Shown here one piece after another: positions 52,160 through 60,870 of a stretch of DNA of 64,000 nucleotides. The number at the start of each line of letters is the position of its first letter. The stretch's first letter is position 1. The position numbers were made by a program, and so were the translations under genes. A model generated the notes under the pieces. That model ran no database searches. It worked only from the letters and a program-made list of their open reading frames with translations, and was not told where the DNA came from. The stretch is from assembly GCA_964368075.1 (NCBI GenBank), contig CAYJAD010000006.1:13081-77080 (forward strand), written 5' to 3'. The DNA comes from CAYJAD01 sp964368075 (lineage in GTDB: Bacteria > Desulfobacterota > Desulfovibrionia > Desulfovibrionales > Desulfovibrionaceae).

Positions 52160-52503
52160 ATTTTTTCCTTATGAATGCGGTATGAATTACAAGGTTCCTG
52201 CATAATTTACTATGCAGAGGCTTTGAAGCTTGTATCATTCATGTAAAGCTTTTTATATTAAGCTCTTTTTCTAATTTGAATAAAACGTATGCATTTATAA
52301 CCTATAAACAAAATGCGAACCTCACTGGGGGAAGTGAGGTTCGCTACAAAAGGTGAAGCACAAGGGGGCAGTGCCAAGGGAAGGGGGATGCACTGGGGCT
52401 TCAGCCTTTGCCTTTACAATGACACTTTCTATTAATTTTGCAAGTGTTTTTTCTAAGACAACTTTGTATGCTCTATTGGCATGAAATTATAACAGCTTTG
52501 TGT
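52160..52503. other. Intergenic region with a strong hairpin
   Basis: The main feature is a perfect 12-bp hairpin (52315-52326 with 52333-52344), followed on the minus strand by a T-rich tract, which probably terminates the DUF457 operon. The rest is G-rich (near 52355-52390) and shows no gene. Confidence 0.5.
52315..52344 (-). terminator. Intrinsic terminator after the DUF457 operon
   Basis: A perfect 12-bp stem with a 6-nt loop is followed on the minus strand by ATTTTGTTTATAG. It lies 160 nt after the DUF457 stop. Confidence 0.6.
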
Positions 52504-53055
52504 TTATAATTTTTGAAAAGTTCGACGTAAATTAGCGCCTATATCTTCCAGTATCTGCCAGGCAGTGCGGTCCAGTGTATGCACATAATAGGCAAAACCC
52601 ACCATGGCCAAGAGTAAAAAAGCGTATTCCTGTATAGAACCAGTGGCAAAAAGGTTTAAAGAAAAACGTTTTTGCGACACAAAAGGCAATAATGGCACAC
52701 CTGAAGGAGTACACATATCAAGAATAATGTGCATTAGAGCGCCATAGCTGAGCCCAAATCCCCAAGAAAAATAAAGTTCTTTGGAGGAAAAAAAGCCCCA
52801 TTCTTCGAAAATATTCATGCCTTGCAAAGCGGAAAAGCAAAGAATACCAGCAAGAAGGTATGTGCCATACCAATGACTAAATCCCCTATGAATGCGCTTA
52901 AAAGTTTTTTCTGGGCATGGGGTCATGCGTGCCACGCCAAGGTCTATGATATCGGGTAAAATAGAGCCTACAAAAACCCCCACCAAGGTAGCGGGCGAAA
53001 AACCAAGCATCACACCGGAGGCTAAGGCTATAGATTTGTGAGTTATCCACTTCAT
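52504..53055 (-). CDS. DUF457 (YdjM-like) inner-membrane metal-dependent hydrolase
   Basis: The 183-residue protein fits the DUF457/YdjM family of membrane-bound predicted hydrolases: MKWITHKSIALASGVMLGFSPATLVGVFVGSILPDIID at the N terminus, RIHRGFSHWYGTYLLAG (His pair) and YGALMHIILDMCTPSGVPLLPF. The spaced His and Asp residues suggest a metal site. Four or five membrane segments are predicted. The substrate is unknown. The ATG is at 53055, 7 nt after the DMT transporter stop, so it is in an operon with that gene and the rod-like gene. Confidence 0.85.
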   Translation of the reverse strand: MKWITHKSIALASGVMLGFSPATLVGVFVGSILPDIIDLGVARMTPCPEKTFKRIHRGFSHWYGTYLLAGILCFSALQGMNIFEEWGFFSSKELYFSWGFGLSYGALMHIILDMCTPSGVPLLPFVSQKRFSLNLFATGSIQEYAFLLLAMVGFAYYVHTLDRTAWQILEDIGANLRRTFQKL

Positions 53056-53062
53056 ATTATGC

Positions 53063-53959
53063 CTAGGTAAGGTGAGAAAGGGCTTTCTTTTGATGCATAT
53101 GACTTCGTAAAGCTACAAAGCCCACAGCTCCAATAATGCATATGGAACCAAGGACATTGTTCCACGTAAGAGATTCCCCAAAGATAATAATGCCAATAAT
53201 CATAACTGTTAAAGGCTCAAGACCGTTGAAAATAGATGTTAAAGAAGGTCCGATAAGTTGCACGGCAAAAATCATGAAAGTATTAGAAATAGCCGTGCTT
53301 ACAAAAGCTAGTAATAAAAGATTTTTCCATAATTCTTTTGTGGTAATCCACTGTAATTCTTGTATGGCGGCGGCATAGACACCTGCAAAAATGGCTGCAA
53401 AAAGTAAGATATAAGCACAGACTACAATTTTGCTTTGGGTTTGAAATCGCGCTACTTGTATACCAAGTACATAGAGAGCCATAGTAATGGCAGAAAAAAT
53501 GGTGACAATCATTCCCCACATGCTTATGCGCACATTTTCTATATTTTGCACGGAAAAAATGCCTATACCCAGCAAGATAAAAAAGGCTGCAACTGCAGTG
53601 GATGTATAGAATTTTTCGCCAAAAAAAAGTGTCATGGCAAGGATAACAAAGATAGGATAACAAAATTGCACTGTGCCTACAATGCCGGAATCCATGAGGT
53701 TAAAAGCCGCAACAAAGGAAAGAGCCGCAAGAACATAAAAAAAACTTACCGCAGCAAACTTTGGCACATCGCTTTTGTAAATGCGTAAAGATTTTTTGCG
53801 CATGAGGGCAAAAAGAAAAATCATAATGGCAGAAAATAAAAAGCGATAAAATGTGCTGCTGGCGTAAGAAAAGCCCTCTTGTAGTGAAGGAACGCTAAAA
53901 AGAGCTATGGTGCCATAGGTAATGGCAGCTATGCAGGCATATGTAAAACCTAGTAGCAT
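53063..53959 (-). CDS. DMT-superfamily (EamA) transporter, second copy
   Basis: The 298-residue protein has ten membrane helices and two EamA repeats: FTYACIAAITYGTIALFSVPSLQEG at the start, and ITMALYVLGIQVARFQTQSKIVVCAY in the second. It is not closely alike to the EamA protein at 40431, so it is unlikely to be a recent duplicate. The substrate is unknown. It begins one base after the stop of the flagellar-rod-like gene, an odd pairing. Confidence 0.88.
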   Translation of the reverse strand: MLLGFTYACIAAITYGTIALFSVPSLQEGFSYASSTFYRFLFSAIMIFLFALMRKKSLRIYKSDVPKFAAVSFFYVLAALSFVAAFNLMDSGIVGTVQFCYPIFVILAMTLFFGEKFYTSTAVAAFFILLGIGIFSVQNIENVRISMWGMIVTIFSAITMALYVLGIQVARFQTQSKIVVCAYILLFAAIFAGVYAAAIQELQWITTKELWKNLLLLAFVSTAISNTFMIFAVQLIGPSLTSIFNGLEPLTVMIIGIIIFGESLTWNNVLGSICIIGAVGFVALRSHMHQKKALSHLT

Positions 53960-53960
53960 T

Positions 53961-54254
53961 TTATATCGTCATATCGAGGATGACGCCAAGATTTGTGTCT
54001 ACCGCTTGTATGGTTTTTATGTTGGCCTCGTGCCCGCGTTGCGCCACAATGGTATTAACAGTTTCACGGGCGTAATCAGTAGGGGCAGCCACTATTTCTG
54101 TGTATGCTTGCACTTGTTGCACAGGGTTTTCTACAAAGTGTGTTTGTAGGTGACTTTCTCTTTCTATGTTGGTCACATTGTAAGCAACACTGTGTATGGC
54201 TTCAGGAAAGGCTTGCACAGCAGATGAAGCGGAAGAGAGGGCTGAAATATTCAT
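53961..54254 (-). CDS. Small orphan flagellar-rod-like protein
   Basis: The 97-residue protein resembles the ends of flagellar rod or hook proteins (FlgB/FlgC/FlgG type). The N terminus reads MNISALSSASSAVQAFPEAIHSVAYNVTNIE, close to the rod-protein pattern with a later NN..N; the C terminus reads ETVNTIVAQRGHEANIKTIQAVDTNLGVILDM, close to the QxAYEANxKxIxTxDxMLGxLLD pattern. The middle is short. It is too small for a standard FlgC and lies far from flagellar genes in this window. GGAGG precedes the ATG at 54254. It could be a minimal accessory rod protein or a degenerate gene. Confidence 0.65.
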   Translation of the reverse strand: MNISALSSASSAVQAFPEAIHSVAYNVTNIERESHLQTHFVENPVQQVQAYTEIVAAPTDYARETVNTIVAQRGHEANIKTIQAVDTNLGVILDMTI

Positions 54255-54402
54255 GGGTACCTCCTTATTAGGTTGTGAAATTTCACTTTTTAATGGCTTA
54301 TTACGCCATGGGTATTACGCAATAGAAGAAGGTATTGCAATAGAAAAATGGTGCCAACAAATAGTTGATGACAATTTTTTTATTATTCTTTATATTATAT
54401 AC

Positions 54403-54416
54403 AGTTAAGTTTAACT
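54403..54416. promoter_or_regulatory. 14-bp palindrome between divergent genes
   Basis: AGTTAA-GT-TTAACT lies between the rod-like gene (minus) and the ACT-domain gene (plus), next to AT-rich TATAAT-like sequences on the minus strand. It could be an operator, but no regulator is known. Confidence 0.35.
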
Positions 54417-54497
54417 ATGCCTATGTGGCGTTTTTTATTGTGCTTTTTGGCACAATGTTATGTTGTTATATGAAAATAAAATTATAAAGGTTGAGAA

Positions 54498-55061
54498 ATG
54501 CATTCTTTAGTTATTTCTTTTTTGGGGCGCGATTGTCCCGGCATTGTGGCTGCTGTGTCTTCTCTGTTAGAAGAGGCGCAATGCGATATTGTTGCTGTAT
54601 CACAAACCATATCAAATGGCGAATTTGCCGCAGTGTTTACAGTGCTTGCTCCTGAATCTTGCACGGTGGAGCTTTTGCATGAACACATGGAAAAGGGATT
54701 GCTTGCGCGGCAGGTAGATTTATCTGTTATTGTGCGCCCTGCCAATACACAAGCGTGGTGCGCCAAGGTGCCTTCTGCTCCTTTTGTGGTTACCGCTCAT
54801 GGTCCTAACAGTGTGGGGCTTATGGCTGGTTTAAGCGGTGTGTTTGCAAAACATGGTGTAAATATAGAAAACTTAAAAGCAATTATGCATGAAAGCGGTG
54901 AAAATAACGCGCTTTTTGTTTTTGAAGTTATGGTGCCACTAAATGCTGATGCGGCTCTTTTACGTCAAGAACTTCAAGAAGAAGGAAAGAAATTTTCTTT
55001 GCGCGTTTCTGTGCAACATCGTGATATTTTTGAAGCTATCCATCGTATTTCGCCCATGTAA
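54498..55061 (+). CDS. Two-ACT-domain protein (GcvR-like)
   Basis: The 187-residue protein has two ACT domains: SLVISFLGRDCPGIVAAVSSLLEEAQCDIVAVSQTI (residues 3-38) and FVVTAHGPNSVGLMAGLSGVFAKHGVNIENLKAIM (about 95-130). ACT domains bind small ligands, often amino acids. GcvR has the same architecture and regulates glycine cleavage in E. coli, but other roles are common. Here it is followed 49 nt later by a UPF0210 gene, a widespread ACT-UPF0210 pairing. ATG at 54498 has GGTTGAGA upstream. Confidence 0.85.
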   Translation: MHSLVISFLGRDCPGIVAAVSSLLEEAQCDIVAVSQTISNGEFAAVFTVLAPESCTVELLHEHMEKGLLARQVDLSVIVRPANTQAWCAKVPSAPFVVTAHGPNSVGLMAGLSGVFAKHGVNIENLKAIMHESGENNALFVFEVMVPLNADAALLRQELQEEGKKFSLRVSVQHRDIFEAIHRISPM

Positions 55062-55110
55062 CGTATTTTCTGTATTGTTATAGATACAGAATTGTATAAA
55101 AGGATTTGTT

Positions 55111-56493
55111 ATGCTTTCAGAACGTGAGATTATTAGCACTTTAAATATGTTGCGCAATGAACATTTAGACATGCGCACTGTAACCCTTGGTATCAGTCTT
55201 TTTGATTGCCAAAGCCACGATATTGATATTTTTACACAGAAAATTTATAAAAAAATAACCACTGCTGCCAAAGATTTAGTACGTATTTGTAATGAGGTGG
55301 GCGATAAATATGGTATTCCTGTGGTGAATAAACGCATTAGCGTGAGCCCTATAGCGGTGGCGGGTGCGCCTTTTCAAGCGCATGATATGGTGCGCATTTG
55401 CCAAACCTTAGACGCCGCAGCCAAAGAGGTGGGCGTAGATTTTTTAGGCGGCTTTAGTGCCTTGGTGGAAAAAGGTTTTACTCAAGGGGATAGGGCTTTA
55501 ATAGAGTCTTTACCCGAAGCTTTGGCTACTACCGATCGTGTTTGTTCTTCTATCAATGTGGCTTCTTCGCGCAGTGGCATAAATATGGATGCTGTGGCCT
55601 TGCTTGGGCAACAAGTGCTTAAGGTAGCTGAGGCTACCAAGGAAAGAGATGGTATTGGTTGTGCAAAATTGGTGATTTTTGCCAATATTCCCCAAGATGT
55701 GCCTTTCATGGCCGGAGCCTATTTAGGTGTTGGTGAGCCGGATGTGGTTATTAATGTGGGTGTTTCAGGCCCAGGAGTAGTAAAAAAAGCCATAGACAGG
55801 GCTATTGCCAGTGCCAAACAAAACCAAGAGCCCTTTACCTTGCTAGATGTGGCTGATGTTATTAAGCGTACAGCCTTCAAGGTAACTCGCGTAGGGGAAA
55901 TTATTGGGAAAGAAGTTGCTAAAAGGCTAGATGTTCCTTTTGGGGTGGCAGATTTGTCGTTAGCGCCTACCCCTGCAGTGGGTGATTCTGTGGGCGAGAT
56001 ATTTGAAAGCGTAGGCCTTTCCAGCATTGGCGCTCCTGGCTCTACGGCGGTGCTTGCCATGCTTAATGATGCGGTAAAAAAAGGCGGTGCTTTTGCTTCT
56101 TCGGCTGTGGGGGGACTTTCCGGTGCTTTTATTCCTGTGTCAGAAGATTCCAGCATTGAAGCCGCCGCCGCCGCCGGTTTGTTAAGCCTAGAAAAGTTAG
56201 AAGCCATGACCTCGGTGTGCTCTGTGGGCTTAGACATGATTGCCATACCGGGGAATACTTCCGCCAGTACCATTGCCGGTATTATTGCCGATGAAATGGC
56301 CATAGGCATGATAAATAATAAAACTACAGCAGCGCGTCTTATTCCTGTGCCGGGTAAAGAGGTGGGCGAGGTGGTAAACTTTGGCGGCTTGCTTGGTAAG
56401 GCAAGTATTATGGCCGTGCCTCGTGGTGATGCCTCTGCTTTTATCGCTCTTGGGGGCAGAATTCCTGCGCCCATTCACAGCTTGAAAAATTAA
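55111..56493 (+). CDS. UPF0210 (DUF711) family protein
   Basis: The 460-residue protein fits the UPF0210/DUF711 family throughout: NMLRNEHLDMRTVTLGISLFDC near the start, VVNKRISVSPIAVAG, GFSALVEKGFTQGDRALIESLPEAL, SINVASSRSGINMDAV, GVSGPGVVKKAIDRA and LSLAPTPAVGDSVGEIFESVGL. The family is often encoded next to a small ACT-domain gene, as here, and may form a two-component metabolic or regulatory system. Its biochemical function is not established. It is followed 3 nt later by larE. Confidence 0.92.
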   Translation: MLSEREIISTLNMLRNEHLDMRTVTLGISLFDCQSHDIDIFTQKIYKKITTAAKDLVRICNEVGDKYGIPVVNKRISVSPIAVAGAPFQAHDMVRICQTLDAAAKEVGVDFLGGFSALVEKGFTQGDRALIESLPEALATTDRVCSSINVASSRSGINMDAVALLGQQVLKVAEATKERDGIGCAKLVIFANIPQDVPFMAGAYLGVGEPDVVINVGVSGPGVVKKAIDRAIASAKQNQEPFTLLDVADVIKRTAFKVTRVGEIIGKEVAKRLDVPFGVADLSLAPTPAVGDSVGEIFESVGLSSIGAPGSTAVLAMLNDAVKKGGAFASSAVGGLSGAFIPVSEDSSIEAAAAAGLLSLEKLEAMTSVCSVGLDMIAIPGNTSASTIAGIIADEMAIGMINNKTTAARLIPVPGKEVGEVVNFGGLLGKASIMAVPRGDASAFIALGGRIPAPIHSLKN

Positions 56494-56496
56494 AGT

Positions 56497-57249
56497 ATGC
56501 TAAAGACGCTTTATAGGCATCTTCAAGGTTCTCCCTTGGCTGTGGCGTATTCAGGGGGATTGGACAGCCGCTTTTTGGCTTACATGGCGCAAAAAGCCGG
56601 CTGTGATGTGGTGCTTTTTCATGTGACGGGTTCTCATGTACCAAAAGAAGAAAGCGCTTTTGCTCAAGAATGGGCTCAAAGTGTTGCTTTGCCTTTACAG
56701 TTGTTTTCCATGGATGTCACTGCTCTTGAGCATGTGAAAGACAATACTGAGCGTCGTTGTTATTATTGTAAAAAGCATGTGTTTCAACTTTTACAGCAAG
56801 AGGCTTTACGGCAGGGGCGCATTCTGTGCGATGGAACCAATGCCGATGACCTTCAAAGCCATCGCCCCGGTTTACAAGCGCTAACAGAAGAAGAAGTGTG
56901 GTCGCCTCTTGCGGCATGTGGCTTGAGCAAGGCGCATATTCGAGCTTTTGCAAAAGAAACAAAGCTATCAATGCCGGAACAAAAAGCGCGACCGTGCTTG
57001 TTGACTCGACTGGCCTATGGTATGCCTGTGACTGCCCATATATTGCAAAATATTGAAGGTGCAGAAAAGGCTTTGACTCAGGCAGGATTAACGGATTTCC
57101 GCCTGCGCTTAACGCCAGCCCCCGTTTTACAAAGCATACCGCATGAGATAAGTACGCAAACCTTGCATACTATTTTAGCCGAGTACGGATTTTCTTCTGT
57201 GCAAATGCTAGTACAAGAACAGATAAGTGGTTTCTTTGATAAAAAATAG
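56497..57249 (+). CDS. larE: LarE-type sulfur transferase (PP-loop)
   Basis: LarE adds sulfur to the nickel-pincer nucleotide cofactor of lactate racemase and its relatives. The 250-residue protein has the PP-loop SGGLDSRF (near residue 19) and VVLFHVTGSHVPKEE. Cys88 and Cys91 (RCYYCKK) plus Cys167 (ARPCLLTRLAYG) match the three-Cys LarE variant believed to hold a [4Fe-4S] cluster, in contrast to the single sacrificial Cys of Lactobacillus LarE. No larB or larC lies in the window, so the pathway partners must be elsewhere. It follows UPF0210 by 3 nt. Confidence 0.85.
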   Translation: MLKTLYRHLQGSPLAVAYSGGLDSRFLAYMAQKAGCDVVLFHVTGSHVPKEESAFAQEWAQSVALPLQLFSMDVTALEHVKDNTERRCYYCKKHVFQLLQQEALRQGRILCDGTNADDLQSHRPGLQALTEEEVWSPLAACGLSKAHIRAFAKETKLSMPEQKARPCLLTRLAYGMPVTAHILQNIEGAEKALTQAGLTDFRLRLTPAPVLQSIPHEISTQTLHTILAEYGFSSVQMLVQEQISGFFDKK

Positions 57250-57279
57250 TTGCTTGGGGAAAAATTGGTAATTATTTTC

Positions 57280-57337
57280 TTGAGGGGGGTAAGGGGTACT
57301 TTTGCTAGCGCCAAAAAGTACCCCTTACCCCCCTCAA
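57280..57337. repeat. 24-bp perfect hairpin, first of an inverted pair
   Basis: Arms 57280-57303 and 57314-57337 pair over 24 bp without mismatch around a 10-nt loop containing GCTAGCGCC. The G-run/C-run arms make it very stable. It lies 30 nt after larE. The loop and inner stem match the reverse complement of the next hairpin, so the two are probably inverted copies of one element. Confidence 0.75.
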
Positions 57338-57412
57338 AATCCCCCCCATCCCCTCAAAACGCGCCAGATTAACTGTTTATGATAAGTGGGAATAAGCGCC
57401 TTTTGAAGGGGG

Positions 57413-57454
57413 TCTGGGGGAAACTTTTTAGCGCTAGCAAAAGTTTCCCCCAGA
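57413..57454. repeat. 16-bp perfect hairpin, second of an inverted pair
   Basis: Arms 57413-57428 and 57439-57454 pair over 16 bp around a 10-nt loop, TAGCGCTAGC. Its reverse complement carries the same CTTTTGCTAGCGC core as the first hairpin. It lies about 28 nt from the chemoreceptor stop. Neither hairpin is followed by a T-run, so they are not ordinary terminators. Confidence 0.75.
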
Positions 57455-57481
57455 AAAAATAACTAATTCATAAAATTATTT

Positions 57482-59827
57482 CTACGAATGATTTGGAAGA
57501 CGTTTTAACACTCCTTCCATATCTAGCGTAGTGAGTGATTGGGCTTGAGTAAATTCTAATCCCACACCTTTTTGATTTATCCAACAAATTTTTGCTGTTA
57601 AAGCGGAGAATACGCGGGCAAGAGGGCCGCCCACCGTGTGCACGGTAATAGTAGTGCCTACGGGGATATGGTTTGGCAATGTGTCAGGCTGTAGGCACAC
57701 TCCGCTGGTGCTAATATTGACAATGGCTGTCATGCCATTGCCAAACTCTTCAGAATCCCAACGAACGCTGGTGTCTTCTTTGAATTCATAACGCGCACAA
57801 CTACGTCTTTCGTCACACATCTTATCAATGATAGCTCGCAAACTCACAGAAAGGTCTTGTAAGGTTGTGGCGTAGTCTGAAGAGATGAGCATATTCTGGC
57901 GTGTTTGATCGGCTTGTTCGTTAATTTGCATAAGCATTTCCAAGGCCACTTCAGACTCATGACTTTGGGAAACAGTGGCTTCAGAAATACTTTGTGCACT
58001 TTGCACAGAATTGTGCGTGACTTGGCGAATACGTTGTAAGCTTTCGCCTGATTTATTGGCAAGTTCCGTGGATTTTTGTGCAAGCTCCACCGAGGTACTG
58101 GTGCTGGTTACCGAATTTTGCACACTGCTTTGAATGCTGTGTACTGCTGTGGCCACTTCGTTGGTGGCTTCCATGGTTTTTTCTGCTAGCTTTCGTACTT
58201 CGTCAGCTACCACAGCAAAGCCGCGTCCGGCTTCTCCGGCTCTGGCAGCTTCAATGGCCGCATTAAGAGCCAAGAGGTTAGTTTGATCGGCAATATCTTT
58301 AATAAGGTTAAGAATGCGCCCAATATTTTCTGCTGAGGCGTCCAATTCTTTCATGTCTCGCGCCACAGCTGCTGTGTGCTGTGAAACTTGTTCAATGTAA
58401 GAAATTGTTTGCGTAATAATTTCCATGCCGGCGTCAGACTCACTGCGTGCCACATGGGCTGCTTCTTGGGTGGAGGCTGCTTCTTGAGCCATTTGGCGCA
58501 TGGCATCGGTAATTTGTTGCAAGCTTCTCGTGGAATTTTGTGAAGACTGCGCTTGGTTTTTTGCCATCTGTGAGGTGTTGTTCAATTGCTCCACAAGTTT
58601 TTCCAATTCATGGGTTTGTTGATTGGAAATTTTATTGGCATTACTGGCTGAAAGGTAGATATTATCATTGAGCAGTTCGATTTGTAACTGTTGATTGTAC
58701 ATACTTGTTAAGTCGCTATACAAGGCCACAGCTCCAATAAGCTCACCGTCCACATCGCGCAGAGGTGCCGCATTGACATTAAAAAACTTTTCGTCATTGT
58801 TACGCAAAACCACATGTACTTGTGCATCGCGCTCTACGATATTTTCTTTAAGTACTTTATCAAGGCGGGTAGAGCGGTTTGGCATGCCATATAAAACACT
58901 GCCTGTGCTTTGACCAAGGCACTCTTCGGGGGTGCGTGGCTCGTGCCAACATTCCAGTAACATGCTGTTCACAAAAATGACCTTGCCCTGCGTATCACAT
59001 ATAATACAAGGCATGGTAATACCATTCATAAGGGCCTGAGCTAAGCCTAAATTTTTCTTTAAATCTTTTACCATACTATTGAAAGAGGAGGCAAGATTTC
59101 CCATTTCGTCATGTTGATCTAAATCAACAGGGACAAATTCCCCATGGGCAATACGCTGCGCGCCTACCATAAGTGTGTTGGCAGGGCGAGTAATGCTACT
59201 TATAATTAAATAAGAAAAGATGGGAAAGGCTATAAAAAACATGCCGCCAAGAATAAGTATAGCCATGGCATGCTCGTGAGCGTAATCTGAAATTTTAGCG
59301 GCGTAGGGATTGCCACGTGTTTCCACAATATTTTTGGTTTTGCTTAAAAGCTTACCAATTTTTTGTACCGTGGGAGAAGTTTTATTTTTAAAAATAGTTA
59401 TGGCACCCTGTAAGTCATTGGCATCTAGCTTGCGCTGAATTTCCATAGCGCTATTGTGCACAGTTTCATGCAAATCACCAATTTCAGAAAAAAGTCTTCG
59501 AGTCTCAGGAAAATCTTTTTCAATTTCTGCACGTGAAGAGCTATTGAACCAAGAGCCAAAGTTGCAGCGATGGCTGTCGAGATTTACAGGCATTTTGGTT
59601 GTTTTTTTTGTAAGCAAATGCTCTTGAATGCGTGAAGCCCATAAGGCATGCTCTAAGGAAGAAGCGGCAAAAAGGGCAGGGGCTTGCGGACGATTAAGTA
59701 TTTGGGCACTATCGCTAAGGTGGTAATAGCCCTGCAAAGTGTATGTTAAACCGCAAGCAAAAGATAATAATGTGACACCAGTAAACACTAAAAGTTTATT
59801 GCGAATTGAAATGTTTTTCCAAAACAT
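57482..59827 (-). CDS. Chemoreceptor with CZB, HAMP, PAS, signalling and PilZ domains
   Basis: The 781-residue protein has membrane helices at about 11-33 and 187-211. Between them, in the periplasm, is a CZB-type zinc domain with the full ligand set: His60 (LEHALW), Cys88 (HRCNFGSWF), His120 and His124 (LHETVH). HAMP (about 210-265), PAS (about 265-385) and the methyl-accepting domain follow, with the conserved tip DIADQTNLLALNAAIEAARAGEAGRGF. The C-terminal PilZ domain has RRSCAR (RxxxR) and NISTSG (NxSxxG), the c-di-GMP motifs. It therefore links zinc sensing, chemotaxis and c-di-GMP. The ATG at 59827 follows GAGGAG. A weak sigma-28-like promoter lies at 59883-59910. Confidence 0.92.
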   Translation of the reverse strand: MFWKNISIRNKLLVFTGVTLLSFACGLTYTLQGYYHLSDSAQILNRPQAPALFAASSLEHALWASRIQEHLLTKKTTKMPVNLDSHRCNFGSWFNSSSRAEIEKDFPETRRLFSEIGDLHETVHNSAMEIQRKLDANDLQGAITIFKNKTSPTVQKIGKLLSKTKNIVETRGNPYAAKISDYAHEHAMAILILGGMFFIAFPIFSYLIISSITRPANTLMVGAQRIAHGEFVPVDLDQHDEMGNLASSFNSMVKDLKKNLGLAQALMNGITMPCIICDTQGKVIFVNSMLLECWHEPRTPEECLGQSTGSVLYGMPNRSTRLDKVLKENIVERDAQVHVVLRNNDEKFFNVNAAPLRDVDGELIGAVALYSDLTSMYNQQLQIELLNDNIYLSASNANKISNQQTHELEKLVEQLNNTSQMAKNQAQSSQNSTRSLQQITDAMRQMAQEAASTQEAAHVARSESDAGMEIITQTISYIEQVSQHTAAVARDMKELDASAENIGRILNLIKDIADQTNLLALNAAIEAARAGEAGRGFAVVADEVRKLAEKTMEATNEVATAVHSIQSSVQNSVTSTSTSVELAQKSTELANKSGESLQRIRQVTHNSVQSAQSISEATVSQSHESEVALEMLMQINEQADQTRQNMLISSDYATTLQDLSVSLRAIIDKMCDERRSCARYEFKEDTSVRWDSEEFGNGMTAIVNISTSGVCLQPDTLPNHIPVGTTITVHTVGGPLARVFSALTAKICWINQKGVGLEFTQAQSLTTLDMEGVLKRLPNHS

Positions 59828-59882
59828 ACCGTGCTCCTCATCTTCAAAGTAAAAATGTATACCAAAAGCCATCCGCGTGATA

Positions 59883-59910
59883 CAATCGGTATATATCGCC
59901 AAAAAGTTTA
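59883..59910 (-). promoter_or_regulatory. Weak sigma-28-like promoter of the chemoreceptor gene
   Basis: On the minus strand TAAACTTT and ACCGATTG are separated by 12 nt, a 7/8 and about 5/8 match to the flagellar consensus. The spacer is one base long, as at flgM. Chemoreceptor genes are often in this class. Confidence 0.3.
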
Positions 59911-60051
59911 CAGGAAGAAAGGTATAAATGTAAATATCTCTTTTGTACCAGAGAGTTTTTTTGTAAAATTTATTTTTAATGTATACATATTATTTACAGC
60001 TTCAAAATAACACGATAACTTCGTAAAGCATTTTTTAACAAGGAGCTCTAT

Positions 60052-60870
60052 ATGATAACAGCAGATCTTCATACTCATACTTTATACTCTCATGGTTTAC
60101 ACACACCACAAGAAATGTGGGAAAGTGCTCAAAAAAAAGGCATACAACTTCTGGGCTTTACGGAACATTCGCCGCGCCCGCATAAATATACATACAGTAA
60201 TGAATATAGAGACAAGTTAAATAAATTTTTCCCGCAATATGTGGCTGAGGTGCAAGCTCTTAAAGAAGCGCACCCAGGGCAAGTGCTCTTGGGTATAGAA
60301 ATGGACTGGATGGAAAAAGATGTGGACTTTGCCAAAAAAGCTTTAGCAGCCTATGATTTTGATTACGTTATTGGCTCTGTGCATTTTTTGCAAACATGGG
60401 GCTATGATGACTTGGTTTCTGATTGGCAAAGCCTGAAAAAAAATCATTGTCATGAACATTATGTGGCGTATTTTTCTACCTTAATGCGTATGGCTGAAAG
60501 TGGTTTATTCAATATTGCGGCGCATCTTGATCTCATAAAAATTTTCTCCATAGATACTTTTAGGGAGTGGATTGCCATACCTGCCAATTTGCAGTGGGCT
60601 GCACAAAGCGTGGAAGCTATACATAAACAGGGCATGGCGCTGGAAATTTCTTCGGCAGGTTTGCGTAAAATGTGTAAAGAGATTTACCCCTGTAAAGAAA
60701 TAATGCAGGTGGCAGCTGATATAGGTGTTCCCATAGCTTTTGCTTCTGATGCGCATAATATTCACGATGTGGCGGCAGATTTTGATGTTCTGGAAGCGTA
60801 TGCGCGTTCTTTTGGCTATGATCATAGTGTATGGTTTTGTAATAATATTATGCATAAACGAGAGTTATAG
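60052..60870 (+). CDS. PHP-family histidinol-phosphatase
   Basis: The 272-residue protein has the PHP metal motifs DLHTHTLYSHG (near residue 5), FTEHSPRP (about 36), GIEMDWM (about 83), GSVHFL, AHLDLIK and SDAHNIHDV, as in HisK/HisJ-type histidinol-phosphatases. The enzyme would dephosphorylate L-histidinol phosphate in histidine synthesis; hisI and hisG lie elsewhere in the window. PHP proteins vary in substrate, so the exact assignment is likely but unproved. The ATG at 60052 follows AAGGAG. Confidence 0.85.
   Translation: MITADLHTHTLYSHGLHTPQEMWESAQKKGIQLLGFTEHSPRPHKYTYSNEYRDKLNKFFPQYVAEVQALKEAHPGQVLLGIEMDWMEKDVDFAKKALAAYDFDYVIGSVHFLQTWGYDDLVSDWQSLKKNHCHEHYVAYFSTLMRMAESGLFNIAAHLDLIKIFSIDTFREWIAIPANLQWAAQSVEAIHKQGMALEISSAGLRKMCKEIYPCKEIMQVAADIGVPIAFASDAHNIHDVAADFDVLEAYARSFGYDHSVWFCNNIMHKREL

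Noticed and set aside
54063..54074. GTTTCACGGG resembling half of a parS site
   Set aside because: Only the left half matches, and it is inside the rod-like gene far from the cluster.
55719..56474. 251-residue minus-strand frame antisense to the UPF0210 gene
   Set aside because: The long open frame is a by-product of the codon composition of the real gene. It has no recognised domain.
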